Numbered from the stretch's first letter, positions 1 to 9,385 are shown. The stretch: DNA of 64,000 nucleotides from Ruminiclostridium cellobioparum subsp. termitidis CT1112 (GCF_000350485.1 NZ_AORV01000049.1:32513-96512), one strand, 5' to 3'. The notes: generated from the letters alone by a model not told the origin. Numbers and translations are program-made.

Positions 1-1
1 G

Positions 2-442
2 ATACTGTACTCGGCAAGGCTTCTTGAGGCTGAGAACACCTATCGGCACATACTTGCCTTCCAGAGAGGGCTTACCAATGACAACCTGCTTTCCTTCTGC
101 CCTCCGGGAGCCGGGGCCGAAACAGATGTATACGAGATGGACGGGACTACCGGGCTCTGCAGCGGAATAGCCGAAGCACTCCTCCAGAGCCATAACAACC
201 TTATCAATATACTTCCAGCATTGCCTGAAAAGTGGGGCACGGGGTATGTAAAAGGGCTCAGGGCCAGAGGCGGTTATACGGTGGGCATCGTCTGGAGGGA
301 CAACGAACTTGAAAGTATTGAATTGGAAGCCCGGAAGGATACCGTCTGCACAATAAAATATAAAGGCAGAAAAGTCGATATCCCTGTGGTTAAAGGAGAA
401 AGATATCTGTTGGACCGAAAATTAAAGGTTATAACAATATAA
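2..442 (+). CDS. Glycoside hydrolase family 95-like protein, C-terminal fragment
   Basis: The frame is open from the first bases of the window, so only the last 146 residues are present and the start lies upstream. The visible part resembles the end of the (alpha/alpha)6 barrel and the C-terminal beta domain of GH95 enzymes (alpha-L-fucosidase/galactosidase type). It contains EMDGTTG followed by GIAEALLQSH, then LLPALPE-like INILPALPEKW and KGLRARGGYTV, a run typical of that family. GH95 enzymes usually have DGNFG where this protein has DGTTG, so the subfamily or substrate may differ. The catalytic residues lie outside the window. No signal peptide can be judged. Family assignment is fairly secure; substrate is not. 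Confidence 0.75.
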   Translation: MLYSARLLEAENTYRHILAFQRGLTNDNLLSFCPPGAGAETDVYEMDGTTGLCSGIAEALLQSHNNLINILPALPEKWGTGYVKGLRARGGYTVGIVWRDNELESIELEARKDTVCTIKYKGRKVDIPVVKGERYLLDRKLKVITI

Positions 443-541
443 CCTGCATGTCATACTTTACTCGGCGGGAAGTCAGATACTTCCTGCTGTGGATATGCTG
501 TACAAATATACTGGAAATGAGTACGAGAGGAGGAGAACATC

Positions 542-1150
542 ATGCCGGTACTTGAAACATACGAGTGGTGTGATTTCTGGTGGGAAAAGACCGACAGAAG
601 GGATAAGCCGAGGGTTTTACTGATAGGTGACTCAATCACCAGGGCATACAGGCCGAAAGTGAACCAGCTGCTTAAGGAGGCTGCATATGTGGATATGCTT
701 GCCACCTCCAGGGCTGTTGACAATCTCTCATTGAAGCATGAAATAGGATATATCCTGTCCCAGGAGGACTTCAGGTATAAAGTTATACATTTTAATAACG
801 GGATACATGGGCTGCACCTGTCCGACCGGGAATATCAAAGGGGCCTGGAGGAGATTGTGGGATATATGATTGAAAATTGCCGGAAAGCAAGGCTTATCTT
901 AGCCCTATCCACACCTGTGACTGTTGAAGGCAGAAAAGAGGTTATCAATACCGAATTGACGGATAAGCTGATTAACAGAAATAATGCCATGAAATTGACA
1001 GGAAATAAATATAACCTTCCTATAGATGACTTATATACACCAATGCTTGGAAGGAGCGTTTACAGAGCCGAGGATGGCCTCCACTACAATGCTGAGGGGG
1101 AAAATGCCCAGGCAGATATAGTGTCCCTGAAGATAATGGAATTTCTTTAA
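542..1150 (+). CDS. SGNH/GDSL-type hydrolase, probable carbohydrate esterase
   Basis: This 202-residue protein has the SGNH hydrolase fold signature: block I LLIGDSITRAY with the likely nucleophile Ser31, a block with NNGIHGLH around residues 85-92 that supplies Asn/Gly oxyanion positions, and a C-terminal DGLHYN with Asp178 and His181 of the triad. Such enzymes remove acetyl or other acyl groups from sugars or lipids. There is no signal peptide, so it probably acts in the cytoplasm. The start is supported by GAGGAGGAG about seven bases upstream. It follows the GH95-like gene in the same direction by 99 bases, which suggests a shared role in processing imported decorated oligosaccharides; that link is inferred. 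Confidence 0.8.
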   Translation: MPVLETYEWCDFWWEKTDRRDKPRVLLIGDSITRAYRPKVNQLLKEAAYVDMLATSRAVDNLSLKHEIGYILSQEDFRYKVIHFNNGIHGLHLSDREYQRGLEEIVGYMIENCRKARLILALSTPVTVEGRKEVINTELTDKLINRNNAMKLTGNKYNLPIDDLYTPMLGRSVYRAEDGLHYNAEGENAQADIVSLKIMEFL

Positions 1151-1183
1151 TGATGAAAGTCCCATACAAATGAAATTGTACCT

Positions 1184-2794
1184 TTATATTTTAGTTTCTT
1201 TATATTCCTTCGGAGTACAGCCTGTGATTTTTTTAAATATATAGGAGAAATATTTGTAATCGCCATAACCTACCTTATCAGCCACTTCATAGGTTTTAGA
1301 GCCGGCCTCCAGCAGCAGCGCCTTGGCTTTTTCAACTCTGAGCTGATTCAGCCAGTCGATAAAGTTTATATTCATTTCCTCCTTGAAAATACGGCTCAAA
1401 TAATTGGGAGTTACATATACGATGCTGGCCATTTCACTGAGACTGATATCTTTTTGGTAATTTTCTTCAACATATTGGAGAACGAATTTTATTATACTTT
1501 TGTATTTCATGGTTTTGTTTTGCTGAATTAATCCAAGCATTTTATTAAAAAAGTCCAGCAGCCACATATGCAAATTATCCAGAGTATCAAGTTTGTCTAT
1601 TTCCTTGAAGGGGTTGAAGTTGTTTCCAAGGCTGTTTTCAATGTTGATACCCGTTTCTTCCACACAGTTTACGGTTGTGACAATCAATCTGCTGCAGATG
1701 TTTTTTATACTTTCGGGGGCAGTGCCGCTATGGGCAAATCTGCTGAAGATATTGGACAGGGTCTGCCCTATGCCCTCGGTATTTAAGGCCTTTAAATAAT
1801 TTATAATATCCTTTTCCTCATTATAAGGATAGGGCACCTGGGAGGCAGCCTTCCTTTCAAATTTCCCCGGATTATATAAGTTAATACTGCTTTTGCCTGA
1901 AAATATTTTATTTTTCAGGGCTGTAACTGCTTCGGAGTATGACTTTGAAATATCCTTAATGTTTTTATACACATTTCCGATACCGATTGAAATGGATAGT
2001 TTCAGGTACTTGTCCATACTGCGCTGTATGCCGGTACATACATTTTTTACCATGGATTCGCTTATATTTTCCGAACTTATTATTCCTATCAAATGCTCAA
2101 ATTCACTGTAGCATACCAGACCTGCCGCCGAAGCCAGCAAAAGCTCTTCGGCAATATTCATTACGGAAAATTTCATAAGTTCCTTATCAGCGTCGGATAA
2201 ATTATCCGTCAGTATCAGAAAATCATCAATATCCACAACAAATACGAGATATTGAGGGCCCGAGAGATCATAATTAAGAATTCCGGCCTGTTCAAGAACA
2301 TTATTATCCGATGGGTACTCACTCTTCAGAAGCTTTGTTATGAAATTGGACTTTATATGAGGCAGGTTTTCATTAAGGATTATATTGTTATGAACACTTC
2401 GCTCCTTTTTTAACTGCTCATTTATAATTTCACCGCGGATTTTTGTGATAAGAGAGATCAGTTCCTCGGCTCCGACAGGTTTAAGCAGGTATTCGGTAAC
2501 TCCTAAACTCAGTGCTTCCCTGGCATAGGAAAAATCCTCGTATCCGCTTAATATAATAACTCTCGTGTCAGGCAGCATTTTCTTAATATTACCGGATAAA
2601 ACCAGACCGTCCATGACAGGCATGCGGATATCGGTAATTACAATCTCAGGTTTTAAATCCAATACTTTATCCAGGGCATCTTTTCCATTGGAGGCCTCGG
2701 CAACAATTTCCACATCGTGTTGTTTCCAGTCTATAGATGTTCTTATCCCTTTTCGAATTACGGTTTCGTCGTCAGCAAGAATAAGTTTCAGCAT
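1184..2794 (-). CDS. YesN-type response regulator with AraC DNA-binding domain
   Basis: The 536-residue protein starts with a receiver domain (residues 1-120) with acidic pocket Asp8/Asp9, phosphoacceptor Asp55 in VITDIRMPVMDG and Lys105 in LLKPVG. A long middle region of about 300 residues follows, and the last 100 residues form two AraC-type helix-turn-helix motifs (NYLSRIFKEE, then KVGYGDYKYFSYIFKK). This layout is typical of regulators paired with YesM-type kinases that control sugar uptake operons. The start has a GGAGGT ribosome-binding site. The kinase gene lies just upstream with a 55-base gap, so the two are probably co-transcribed. The likely target is the divergent importer operon at 4860-9067. 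Confidence 0.93.
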   Translation of the reverse strand: MLKLILADDETVIRKGIRTSIDWKQHDVEIVAEASNGKDALDKVLDLKPEIVITDIRMPVMDGLVLSGNIKKMLPDTRVIILSGYEDFSYAREALSLGVTEYLLKPVGAEELISLITKIRGEIINEQLKKERSVHNNIILNENLPHIKSNFITKLLKSEYPSDNNVLEQAGILNYDLSGPQYLVFVVDIDDFLILTDNLSDADKELMKFSVMNIAEELLLASAAGLVCYSEFEHLIGIISSENISESMVKNVCTGIQRSMDKYLKLSISIGIGNVYKNIKDISKSYSEAVTALKNKIFSGKSSINLYNPGKFERKAASQVPYPYNEEKDIINYLKALNTEGIGQTLSNIFSRFAHSGTAPESIKNICSRLIVTTVNCVEETGINIENSLGNNFNPFKEIDKLDTLDNLHMWLLDFFNKMLGLIQQNKTMKYKSIIKFVLQYVEENYQKDISLSEMASIVYVTPNYLSRIFKEEMNINFIDWLNQLRVEKAKALLLEAGSKTYEVADKVGYGDYKYFSYIFKKITGCTPKEYKETKI

Positions 2795-2849
2795 ATTTAT
2801 TACCTCCGGTTAAATTGTGAAAGTGTATTATGAATGCATATGGTCAAAA

Positions 2850-4607
2850 TTAACCATTCAGGTCAAATGGCTGTCTTACGGTGACTGTGGTGCCGTTTTC
2901 GTAAGAACTTGAAAATTTTATTCCGTATTCATTTCCAAAATAAAGCTTTATTCTGTCGTTAACATTTTTAATGCCAAAGCCCCTGTTGTTCTTTTCAACC
3001 TTTTCCAAAAGTTTGGTAAGCTCTTCTTCATCGGCCCCTGCGCCGTCATCCTGAATAATATAAACGACATCATTTCCTTCTCTCAAAACGCTTACCGAAA
3101 TTGTACCCTGACTTCCTTTTTTCTCAATTCCATGATATATTGCATTTTCAACCAGGGGCTGTAAAACCAGCTTAACCACCTTACAGCCCAGAACTTCGTC
3201 GGATACGTTTATTTTAAACCTGATAAGCTCCTCAAAACGTTTTTCCTGAATGGTTATATAATTATCCAGGTGGTCAATCTCATGTCTTACGGTGGTAAAT
3301 TCGTTGCCGCTGTTCAGACTCAGACGGAACAGCCTTGACAGGGCCTGAATCAGATATGAGCTTTCAACGGCGTTTTCCATCCTGCACATCCAGTAAATGG
3401 TGTCCAGCGTGTTATAAAGGAAGTGAGGATTTATTTGTGCCTGCAAGGCTTTCAGTTCAGCTTCCTTTTGTTTGATTTGAACCGTATAAACTTCATTTAT
3501 AAGCTCATTCAGCTTTTTAGACATTTTATTGAAACTTTTGCCTAAAAGCGAGATCTCATCATTTCCCTTCACATTGATGCTGACATTAAAATTTTCGTTT
3601 TCAATATATTTCATATACCTTCTAATCTGTTTTAAAGGACTTAAAACCTTAAGTGAAAAGAATAAAATAAGCAGCAGGCAAAGAGCCAGACTTATCAGGA
3701 CTCCGTAAACAGTTATGCTCCTGATTATCTTTGTATCATCGGATAACTGATCCAGAGGCACGAGGTTTATCAGCTTCCAGCCTGGCCGGGACAGATTTAT
3801 ATAGGTTACAAGAAAGTTATGCTTATCGATCACGGAGTTAAAATACCCGCTTTGAGCAGAATACATTTTGGGGTTGTTGTATTTGGTGTCCAGTTTGGTA
3901 CCCAGCTTTTGTTTATCCATTGCCGATATTATTGTTTCATTTTCATCTATGATAAAGTAATCGCCTTTTGTTCCCAGCATTTTACTTTGATATATTTTTG
4001 ATATTTCCTCCTCGGAGATGTTAAGCTTTATAATGGCGAGGTTTGAGGAAAGATCGTCCAGGTCCTTGAGCAATCTCAGCAGGGAAATAACGGCTGTCCT
4101 TGAATTGTCATAGTTTTTAACCATATCTGAAATAAGCATGCTTTCACCGCGCAGCGCATACAACTGGCCTTCCTGTTTGCCGGTTATGGTATTCTCAGCA
4201 CTTGCAGAGTCAAAAACCAGGCCGTTAAAGCCTTTAACGTATATGGAATATATATTTGATTTAAATACTATAAAATTATTTACCGAGTTCTGAGCTGATA
4301 ATAATTTATTTTCTGAGTTCAGTACCTCGTTTTCAGGCAGCTTGAGATAGCCCATAAACTCTTTGTTTTGCCATAGATATACCGAGGAATTCTGTAAATC
4401 GGTAAAAACAAAATTTATATTGTTTGCTATCTGCTTAACCGTATTAAAATTTGACTGGCTGACCCGTTCTTTTATAATTGAGGTTGATTTTATGTACGAT
4501 AATCCCCCCACAATCAACAGCGGTATTATTACAATGAATACGGATATTGTCATAAATTTGTACTGAAGGCTGAAGAAATGCTTATTAGGAATACTCGTCA
4601 CCCCCAC
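2850..4607 (-). CDS. YesM-type sensor histidine kinase
   Basis: The 585-residue membrane kinase has a first transmembrane helix near residues 18-39, an extracellular sensing region of about 255 residues, a second helix near 297-320, a HAMP linker, a His_kinase domain with the phosphorylated His395 in QINPHFLYNTLD, and a HATPase_c domain with VENAIYHGIE and a GFGIKNVNDR glycine box. It should sense an extracellular sugar-related signal and phosphorylate the regulator encoded just downstream. The frame opens with a GTG and lacks a clear ribosome-binding site, so the exact start is uncertain; the ATG at codon 19 is an alternative. It is divergent from the binding protein at 4860. Confidence 0.92.
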   Translation of the reverse strand: MGVTSIPNKHFFSLQYKFMTISVFIVIIPLLIVGGLSYIKSTSIIKERVSQSNFNTVKQIANNINFVFTDLQNSSVYLWQNKEFMGYLKLPENEVLNSENKLLSAQNSVNNFIVFKSNIYSIYVKGFNGLVFDSASAENTITGKQEGQLYALRGESMLISDMVKNYDNSRTAVISLLRLLKDLDDLSSNLAIIKLNISEEEISKIYQSKMLGTKGDYFIIDENETIISAMDKQKLGTKLDTKYNNPKMYSAQSGYFNSVIDKHNFLVTYINLSRPGWKLINLVPLDQLSDDTKIIRSITVYGVLISLALCLLLILFFSLKVLSPLKQIRRYMKYIENENFNVSINVKGNDEISLLGKSFNKMSKKLNELINEVYTVQIKQKEAELKALQAQINPHFLYNTLDTIYWMCRMENAVESSYLIQALSRLFRLSLNSGNEFTTVRHEIDHLDNYITIQEKRFEELIRFKINVSDEVLGCKVVKLVLQPLVENAIYHGIEKKGSQGTISVSVLREGNDVVYIIQDDGAGADEEELTKLLEKVEKNNRGFGIKNVNDRIKLYFGNEYGIKFSSSYENGTTVTVRQPFDLNG

Positions 4608-4743
4608 CGGTTTATATAATGATTATAGTACATCACATGCAAGTTAAAAAGGTCTTGTGTGAAAGGTGTATAAAATCGCTGACATTTTTATAGAATTATC
4701 TACTTTTATTAATTTTTTGCGGAGGTTAAAATACTGTCATAAG

Positions 4744-4813
4744 AAGTCAATTACTTATCAGCTGAAAGCTAGCTTTCGCCTGGAAGGCGAAGGCTTTGAA
4801 CCGTAATTGACTT
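4744..4813. promoter_or_regulatory. Hairpin-forming leader element upstream of importer operon 1
   Basis: The 252-base region between the divergent kinase and binding-protein genes holds a 70-base fold-back. Perfect 11-base arms (aagtcaattac at 4744-4754 and its complement at 4803-4813) enclose an inner stem, agctttcgcc at 4771-4780 against ggcgaaggct at 4786-4795. It lies 46 bases before the ATG at 4860. It may be an RNA leader structure or a DNA operator for the AraC-type regulator. I saw no convincing sigma-A promoter hexamers nearby. Confidence 0.55.
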
Positions 4814-4859
4814 TGGCCGGCCGGGATTCCTTATATTTCAAAAACAGGAGGAAATTTTA

Positions 4860-6236
4860 ATGAAAAGATTATTACTTAAGGGTACTTGCACCGCAGTGGT
4901 ATTGTCGGTTGCAATGTCGGTACTTGCAGGCTGCGGCAGTGGGCAGAACGCAGCTGAACAATCTGCTGCGGCACAGAGTACGGCAGCTTTGGAAACACCT
5001 GCCCCCGGATCAAAGTCCGAACCGGTAAAAATATCTTTTATGGATCTTTGGGCCAAGGATAAGGCAGAAAATATATCTACCTCGGTAAGGGAAGCGCTGG
5101 CAGATTTTCAGAAAAACAATGCGGATATAATCGTTGAGGAAGAAGCTATAGGTGATCAGACTGCCTATTATACAAAAATAAAAACCCTTGCAGCTTCAAA
5201 TGAGCTTCCCGACATATTTATCTGCAAAGGTTCAGAACTGGCAATGTTCGCCAAAAATCAGGCAGTTGCACCCCTGGATGAAATACTGGATGCGGATGCG
5301 GCCTGGAAGGAAGGTTATGTAACCTCTGCATTTGATGATTTGACCAGTGACGGAAAAATCTATGCGGTACCTTATTCCATGCTCAGTACACATGTTATTT
5401 ACTACAATAAGAAAATTCTGGCTGATGCAGGGGTGCAGGCATTTCCTGAAACTTGGGCCGATTTCAAAACAATGATAGATAAGATCAAAGCAAAGGGGAT
5501 AGTGCCCATAGCCCTTGGAAATAAAGAGCAGTGGGTTGCCGAATCCTGTATACTCAGCACGCTTGGTGACAGATTCACCGGGCCTGACTGGTTTAACGGC
5601 ATAAAGGACAACAAGGGAGCGAAGTTCACAGATCCGGATTTTATCAAATCCCTGGCGGCACTGCAGGAACTCGGTAAGGCCGGCGCTTTCAACAAGGATA
5701 TGAACAGTATAAACAATGATCAGCAGAAAACCCTTTATTTCAACGGCAAGGCAGCCATGTTTATGGAGGGAAGCTGGGCAATAGGTGCGGTTATGGCCGG
5801 ACCGGAAGAAATTGCCGGCAATACTGAAGTGGCCGTATTGCCTTCGGTGGACGGAGGAAAAGGTGATCCAAAATCCATGTCAGGCGGTGCAGGCTCAGGT
5901 TTTGCTTCGGGAGTCAAGGGATTTGGAAGCAAAAAAGAGGCTGTTGCAAAGGTACTTAAGGCCATAAGCGGTCCCGAATATGCAAAAAGCATAGCTGAAA
6001 AGGGTGAACCAACAGCCTATAAGGTTTCGGATTACGACAAAAGCAAAGTATCTCCTCTGGCCGTAAAATATGCTGAGATGGCTTCCAAACTGAAATTCAC
6101 TCCCATATATGACTCCTACCTCAATCCGGCTGTTGTCAGCAAAATGAATGCCGGCCTGCAGGAACTACTTATCAGTACCATAACACCTGAAGAGCTTGCA
6201 AAGAGAATTCAGGCCGAATATGAAAAAGTAAAATAA
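4860..6236 (+). CDS. Sugar ABC transporter substrate-binding lipoprotein (family 1)
   Basis: The 458-residue extracellular binding protein has a lipoprotein signal peptide ending in the lipobox VLAGC (Cys25), then a Ser/Ala/Gln-rich linker and a family 1 solute-binding fold. Visible landmarks are SNELPDIFICKGSE, YAVPYSMLSTHVIYYNKKIL and GKAAMFMEGSWAIG, as in CUT1 binding proteins. It captures an oligosaccharide for the two permeases downstream. The start has the ribosome-binding site AGGAGG. A strong hairpin separates it from the first permease gene. No ATPase gene accompanies this operon. The substrate cannot be read from the sequence; the linked GH130 gene makes a mannoside plausible. Confidence 0.92.
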   Translation: MKRLLLKGTCTAVVLSVAMSVLAGCGSGQNAAEQSAAAQSTAALETPAPGSKSEPVKISFMDLWAKDKAENISTSVREALADFQKNNADIIVEEEAIGDQTAYYTKIKTLAASNELPDIFICKGSELAMFAKNQAVAPLDEILDADAAWKEGYVTSAFDDLTSDGKIYAVPYSMLSTHVIYYNKKILADAGVQAFPETWADFKTMIDKIKAKGIVPIALGNKEQWVAESCILSTLGDRFTGPDWFNGIKDNKGAKFTDPDFIKSLAALQELGKAGAFNKDMNSINNDQQKTLYFNGKAAMFMEGSWAIGAVMAGPEEIAGNTEVAVLPSVDGGKGDPKSMSGGAGSGFASGVKGFGSKKEAVAKVLKAISGPEYAKSIAEKGEPTAYKVSDYDKSKVSPLAVKYAEMASKLKFTPIYDSYLNPAVVSKMNAGLQELLISTITPEELAKRIQAEYEKVK

Positions 6237-6253
6237 AAAAGTAAAATAATATG

Positions 6254-6292
6254 AAAATTTTCCGGAAATCGCATTGGTTTCCGGAAAATTTT
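6254..6292 (+). terminator. Intercistronic 15-bp hairpin between binding protein and permease
   Basis: A perfect 15-bp stem (6254-6268 against 6278-6292) with a 9-base loop lies 17 bases after the binding-protein stop codon and ends just before the AAGGAG ribosome-binding site of the permease. Such structures commonly stabilise the upstream part of the message or partly terminate, giving more binding protein than permease. The downstream T run is short, so a full terminator is less likely. Confidence 0.75.
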
Positions 6293-6306
6293 TAAGGAGA
6301 CATCAT

Positions 6307-7194
6307 ATGAATCATGCTAATTCACTAAAAATAAAAAATTCAACTCTTTTAAGTCTCCTGGCACCGGGTCTGGCAATCTATTTATTTGTCATAATAGTTC
6401 CTTTATTTACCGCGCTGGGATACAGCCTCACAAACTGGATGGGAGGCCTGGATAAAACTTTTATCGGACTTGAAAATTATGCGGCGCTTGTGAAGGATGA
6501 AATATTTTGGAGTTCTCTGCGTAACAACCTGCTGATTGTTCTTCTCACGGTTATTATACAAATGGGACTTGCTTTTTTACTCACGGTATTATTCATGTCG
6601 AAGGCAATGAAACTGAAGGAGGTACACAGGACAGTAATTTTCCTCCCAGTGGTTTTGTCGGCGGTTGTTGTAGGTTTCATCTGGCAGATGATCTACAGTA
6701 ATGATTACGGCTTGCTGAATGCAATATTGAAAAGCCTGGGTCTGGAAAATTTGATTTCTCCCTGGCTGGATGACCCCGACCAGGTTATATTTTCGGTGAC
6801 GGTACCGCTGATCTGGCAATATCTAGGTGTGCCTTTAATTATATTCATGTCGGCTGTACAGGGAATTCCCAAGGATATATATGAGGTCTGCGAGCTGGAC
6901 GGCGTGGGTGGCATAAAAAAAGCCGTGTTCATAACCTTCCCGCTGATATATGACACCATCAAGGTCGCCATAATGCTGAGCATATCCTCCAATATGCTGG
7001 TATTCAGCCATATCTACGTAATGACCGGAGGCGGTCCGGGAACCAGCTCCATGGTATTGGCGCAGTATGCATACAACACCTCTTTTAACAGCATGCAGCT
7101 GGGTTACGGCAGTTCTATTGCCATAGGAATATTCATAATAAGTTTCGGAATAATCATCATATTTAAAAAGCTGGCGGAGGTGAAGCAGGAATGA
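6307..7194 (+). CDS. Sugar ABC transporter permease, MalF-type
   Basis: This is the first of two permeases of importer 1, 295 residues from the ATG at 6307. I chose this start because it has AAGGAGA at 6294-6300; an in-frame ATG at 6274 lies inside the hairpin. Six hydrophobic segments are visible, and the cytoplasmic EAA loop reads KDIYEVCELDGVGGIKKAVFITFPLI-like (DIYEVCELDG then FITFPLI), the contact site for the ATPase. It belongs to the binding-protein-dependent inner membrane component family. Its stop overlaps the start of the next permease by four bases (ATGA), indicating translational coupling. Confidence 0.92.
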   Translation: MNHANSLKIKNSTLLSLLAPGLAIYLFVIIVPLFTALGYSLTNWMGGLDKTFIGLENYAALVKDEIFWSSLRNNLLIVLLTVIIQMGLAFLLTVLFMSKAMKLKEVHRTVIFLPVVLSAVVVGFIWQMIYSNDYGLLNAILKSLGLENLISPWLDDPDQVIFSVTVPLIWQYLGVPLIIFMSAVQGIPKDIYEVCELDGVGGIKKAVFITFPLIYDTIKVAIMLSISSNMLVFSHIYVMTGGGPGTSSMVLAQYAYNTSFNSMQLGYGSSIAIGIFIISFGIIIIFKKLAEVKQE

Positions 7195-8024
7195 AATCCA
7201 TACTGAGTAAAATCGGGAAATATGTATTTAATATTATAATGATCATGTTTTCTATTACATGTATTTTCCCTGTGATTTGGATATTATATTCTTCACTGAA
7301 AACAAAAGATGAATTTATGCTTGATATTATCTCATTACCTGCCCGCCCCCGGCTTGATAATTACTATCATGCCTTTGTGGAAGGAAAAATGTACACCTAT
7401 TTTATCAGCAGCATATTTAACAGCTTTACTACGGTTTTCCTCGTAATACTGATAGCTTTTTGCATAGGTTATGTTTTATCCAGATACAGGTTCAAAGGCA
7501 GAAATTTTATATATACCTTATTTATAGCAGGAATGCTGATACCGGTGTATGCGCTGATTGTTCCGCTTTTTGTGCAATTCAAGGTTTTAGGGCTTTATGA
7601 CAGATTTTTTACTCTTGTAATCCCGTATATTGCCATCAGGCTGCCGCTGGCCATATTTCTTTTTGAGAGCTTTATAAAAACCGTTCCCGTCGAGCTTGAC
7701 GAGGCGGCATATATGGATGGAGCCTCAACCTTCTTTACCATGTCAAGAATTATACTTCCGGTATGCAAGCCTGTATTGTCCACAATTCTGATTCTGGCTT
7801 TTCTGGATACCTGGAATGAATTCCCGTTTGCTCTGGTACTGGTAACAAAAGAAATATACAGAACCATTCCTGTCGGTCTCACTAACTTCTACGGACAATA
7901 TACCACCGATTACACCACATTGATGGCCGCTATGGTCCTGTCAATTCTGCCGGTAATTATTGTTTACCTGCTGTTCAATAAGAAGATTATTCAGGGTATG
8001 ACCGCCGGTGCAGTTAAAGGGTAA
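7191..8024 (+). CDS. Sugar ABC transporter permease, MalG-type
   Basis: The second permease of importer 1 has 277 residues, six predicted membrane helices and the EAA motif VELDEAAYMDGASTFF followed by RIILPVCKP. The C-terminus ends in GMTAGAVKG, a signature shared with the MalG-type permeases of the other two importers in this window. It overlaps the preceding permease by four bases and is followed after 29 bases by the GH130 gene, so all four genes appear to form one operon. It forms the membrane channel as a heterodimer with its partner and needs an ATPase encoded elsewhere. Confidence 0.92.
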   Translation: MKSILSKIGKYVFNIIMIMFSITCIFPVIWILYSSLKTKDEFMLDIISLPARPRLDNYYHAFVEGKMYTYFISSIFNSFTTVFLVILIAFCIGYVLSRYRFKGRNFIYTLFIAGMLIPVYALIVPLFVQFKVLGLYDRFFTLVIPYIAIRLPLAIFLFESFIKTVPVELDEAAYMDGASTFFTMSRIILPVCKPVLSTILILAFLDTWNEFPFALVLVTKEIYRTIPVGLTNFYGQYTTDYTTLMAAMVLSILPVIIVYLLFNKKIIQGMTAGAVKG

Positions 8025-8053
8025 TTCAAAAATTAAACAATGGAGGATGGAAC

Positions 8054-9067
8054 ATGTTAAAAATAACAAGATGTAAGGCCAATCCAATAGTGTCCCCAGG
8101 AATTTATGACTGGCGAAGGGCAGCGGTATTCAATCCCGGAGTGGTTTTTCACAATAATAAATTTTATATGTATGAAAGAGCGGCAGGGTCACTAAAGCCT
8201 TTTCAAACCTGTATTGGCCTGCTGGAAAGCGGTGACGGCATAAATTTTTCTCCTGTTTCGGATAAACCGGTATTTACTGCCGGAATGCTGGGTTTTAAAG
8301 GAGGGAGTGTGGAGGATGCCAGAGTGGTAAAAATAGAAGGTGTATTTTATATGTGTTATGCCCTTCAGCCTTATGAGTTTGACTGCTGGCCAACAGGCAG
8401 GGGAGTGCCCGATTACTTTACCGGCAATTACCCCGGCTGGAAGGAAGGCAATACTGAGCCAATGCTCACAAGATCCGGAATAGCCGTATCGGAAGACGGT
8501 GTCAATTTTAAACAATTGTGCTATACCACCCCCGCGGAAATTGACGACAGGGACAACGCTCTGTTCCCTGAGAAAATAGGCGGCAGGTTTGCTCTCCTGA
8601 GAAGACCCATGCAATATGTGGGCAAAGAGTATGGTACTGACATACCCGGAATATGGATATCCTATTCGGATGACTTGCAGAAATGGTCTGAGCCTGAGCT
8701 GATCGCTGTGGCCGAAAACTTTGGGTGGGAGGGTACCAAAATAGGTGCTGCAGCAACGCCGGTAAAAACGGAAAAAGGCTGGCTGGTTCTTTATCATGGT
8801 GTCGATGCAAACTCGATTTACCGTGTAGGGGCGATGCTGCTTGAGCTCGAAAATCCCGGAAAGGTTATTGCAAGATCGGCAGAACCCATAATGGAACCGC
8901 AGGAGTATTATGAAAAATACGGTCTTGTAATCCCAAATACGGTATTTCCCACAGCCAATATTGTTAAGGACGGATTACTGTACATATATTACGGATGCTG
9001 CGATACCTGTATCTCACTGGCTACTGTTCCGTTAGGTGAATTACTGGATCATTTATTAAAATTATGA
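8054..9067 (+). CDS. GH130-family glycoside phosphorylase or hydrolase
   Basis: The 337-residue protein matches the five-bladed beta-propeller GH130 family, whose members cleave beta-mannosides, many by phosphorolysis. Visible landmarks are FNPGVVFHNNKFYMYERA, GGSVEDARVV (residues 83-92, with Asp88 in the place of the usual acid residue) and LYHGVD around residue 250, a region that binds phosphate in phosphorylases. The family usually has EDPR where this protein has EDAR. No signal peptide is present, so it acts in the cytoplasm on sugars brought in by the upstream importer. The ribosome-binding site GGAGG is well placed. Phosphorylase versus hydrolase cannot be decided by eye. Confidence 0.85.
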   Translation: MLKITRCKANPIVSPGIYDWRRAAVFNPGVVFHNNKFYMYERAAGSLKPFQTCIGLLESGDGINFSPVSDKPVFTAGMLGFKGGSVEDARVVKIEGVFYMCYALQPYEFDCWPTGRGVPDYFTGNYPGWKEGNTEPMLTRSGIAVSEDGVNFKQLCYTTPAEIDDRDNALFPEKIGGRFALLRRPMQYVGKEYGTDIPGIWISYSDDLQKWSEPELIAVAENFGWEGTKIGAAATPVKTEKGWLVLYHGVDANSIYRVGAMLLELENPGKVIARSAEPIMEPQEYYEKYGLVIPNTVFPTANIVKDGLLYIYYGCCDTCISLATVPLGELLDHLLKL

Positions 9068-9143
9068 TTTGCATAGGGATAATTTCCTGAATCCAGGATA
9101 TCCTCAGGATGCAACAGGTTTATTCTGCGGGATTGCAGCAGGT

Positions 9144-9173
9144 AAAAACAGATGGCTCAGGCCGTCTGTTTTT
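9144..9173 (+). terminator. Rho-independent terminator of importer operon 1
   Basis: A 13-bp stem with one mismatch (aaaaacagatggc, loop tcag, gccgtctgttttt) ends in a T run, 77 bases after the GH130 stop codon. It closes the operon at 4860-9067. Confidence 0.85.
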
Positions 9174-9356
9174 GTGTCTTTACGCAAGTACATTTTGATA
9201 ATAGCTCTTGAAAACGAATTAAAAACCGGCATTTACACATAATAAAAAATAAATTTACAACTTTTTTGCATGGATTTAACAAATCTCAAGAAATATCGAG
9301 AAAAATTAAGATTCCTGGGTTATAATTATGTTTAAACAGAATATTTTTGATTTTTA

Positions 9357-9385
9357 TTGATTTTTTCAGATATTTTTTGTATAAT
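9357..9385 (+). promoter_or_regulatory. Sigma-A-type promoter of the polyamine operon
   Basis: TTGATT at 9357-9362 and TATAAT at 9380-9385 are separated by 17 bases. Transcription would start near 9392, giving an untranslated leader of about 350 nt before the ATG at 9741. A short GC-rich hairpin (ccggc/gccgg near 9403-9417) follows directly. Confidence 0.7.

Noticed and set aside
8192..8797. A 201-codon minus-strand frame opposite the GH130 gene
   Set aside because: It lies wholly within a well-supported gene on the other strand and its translation shows no coherent domain.
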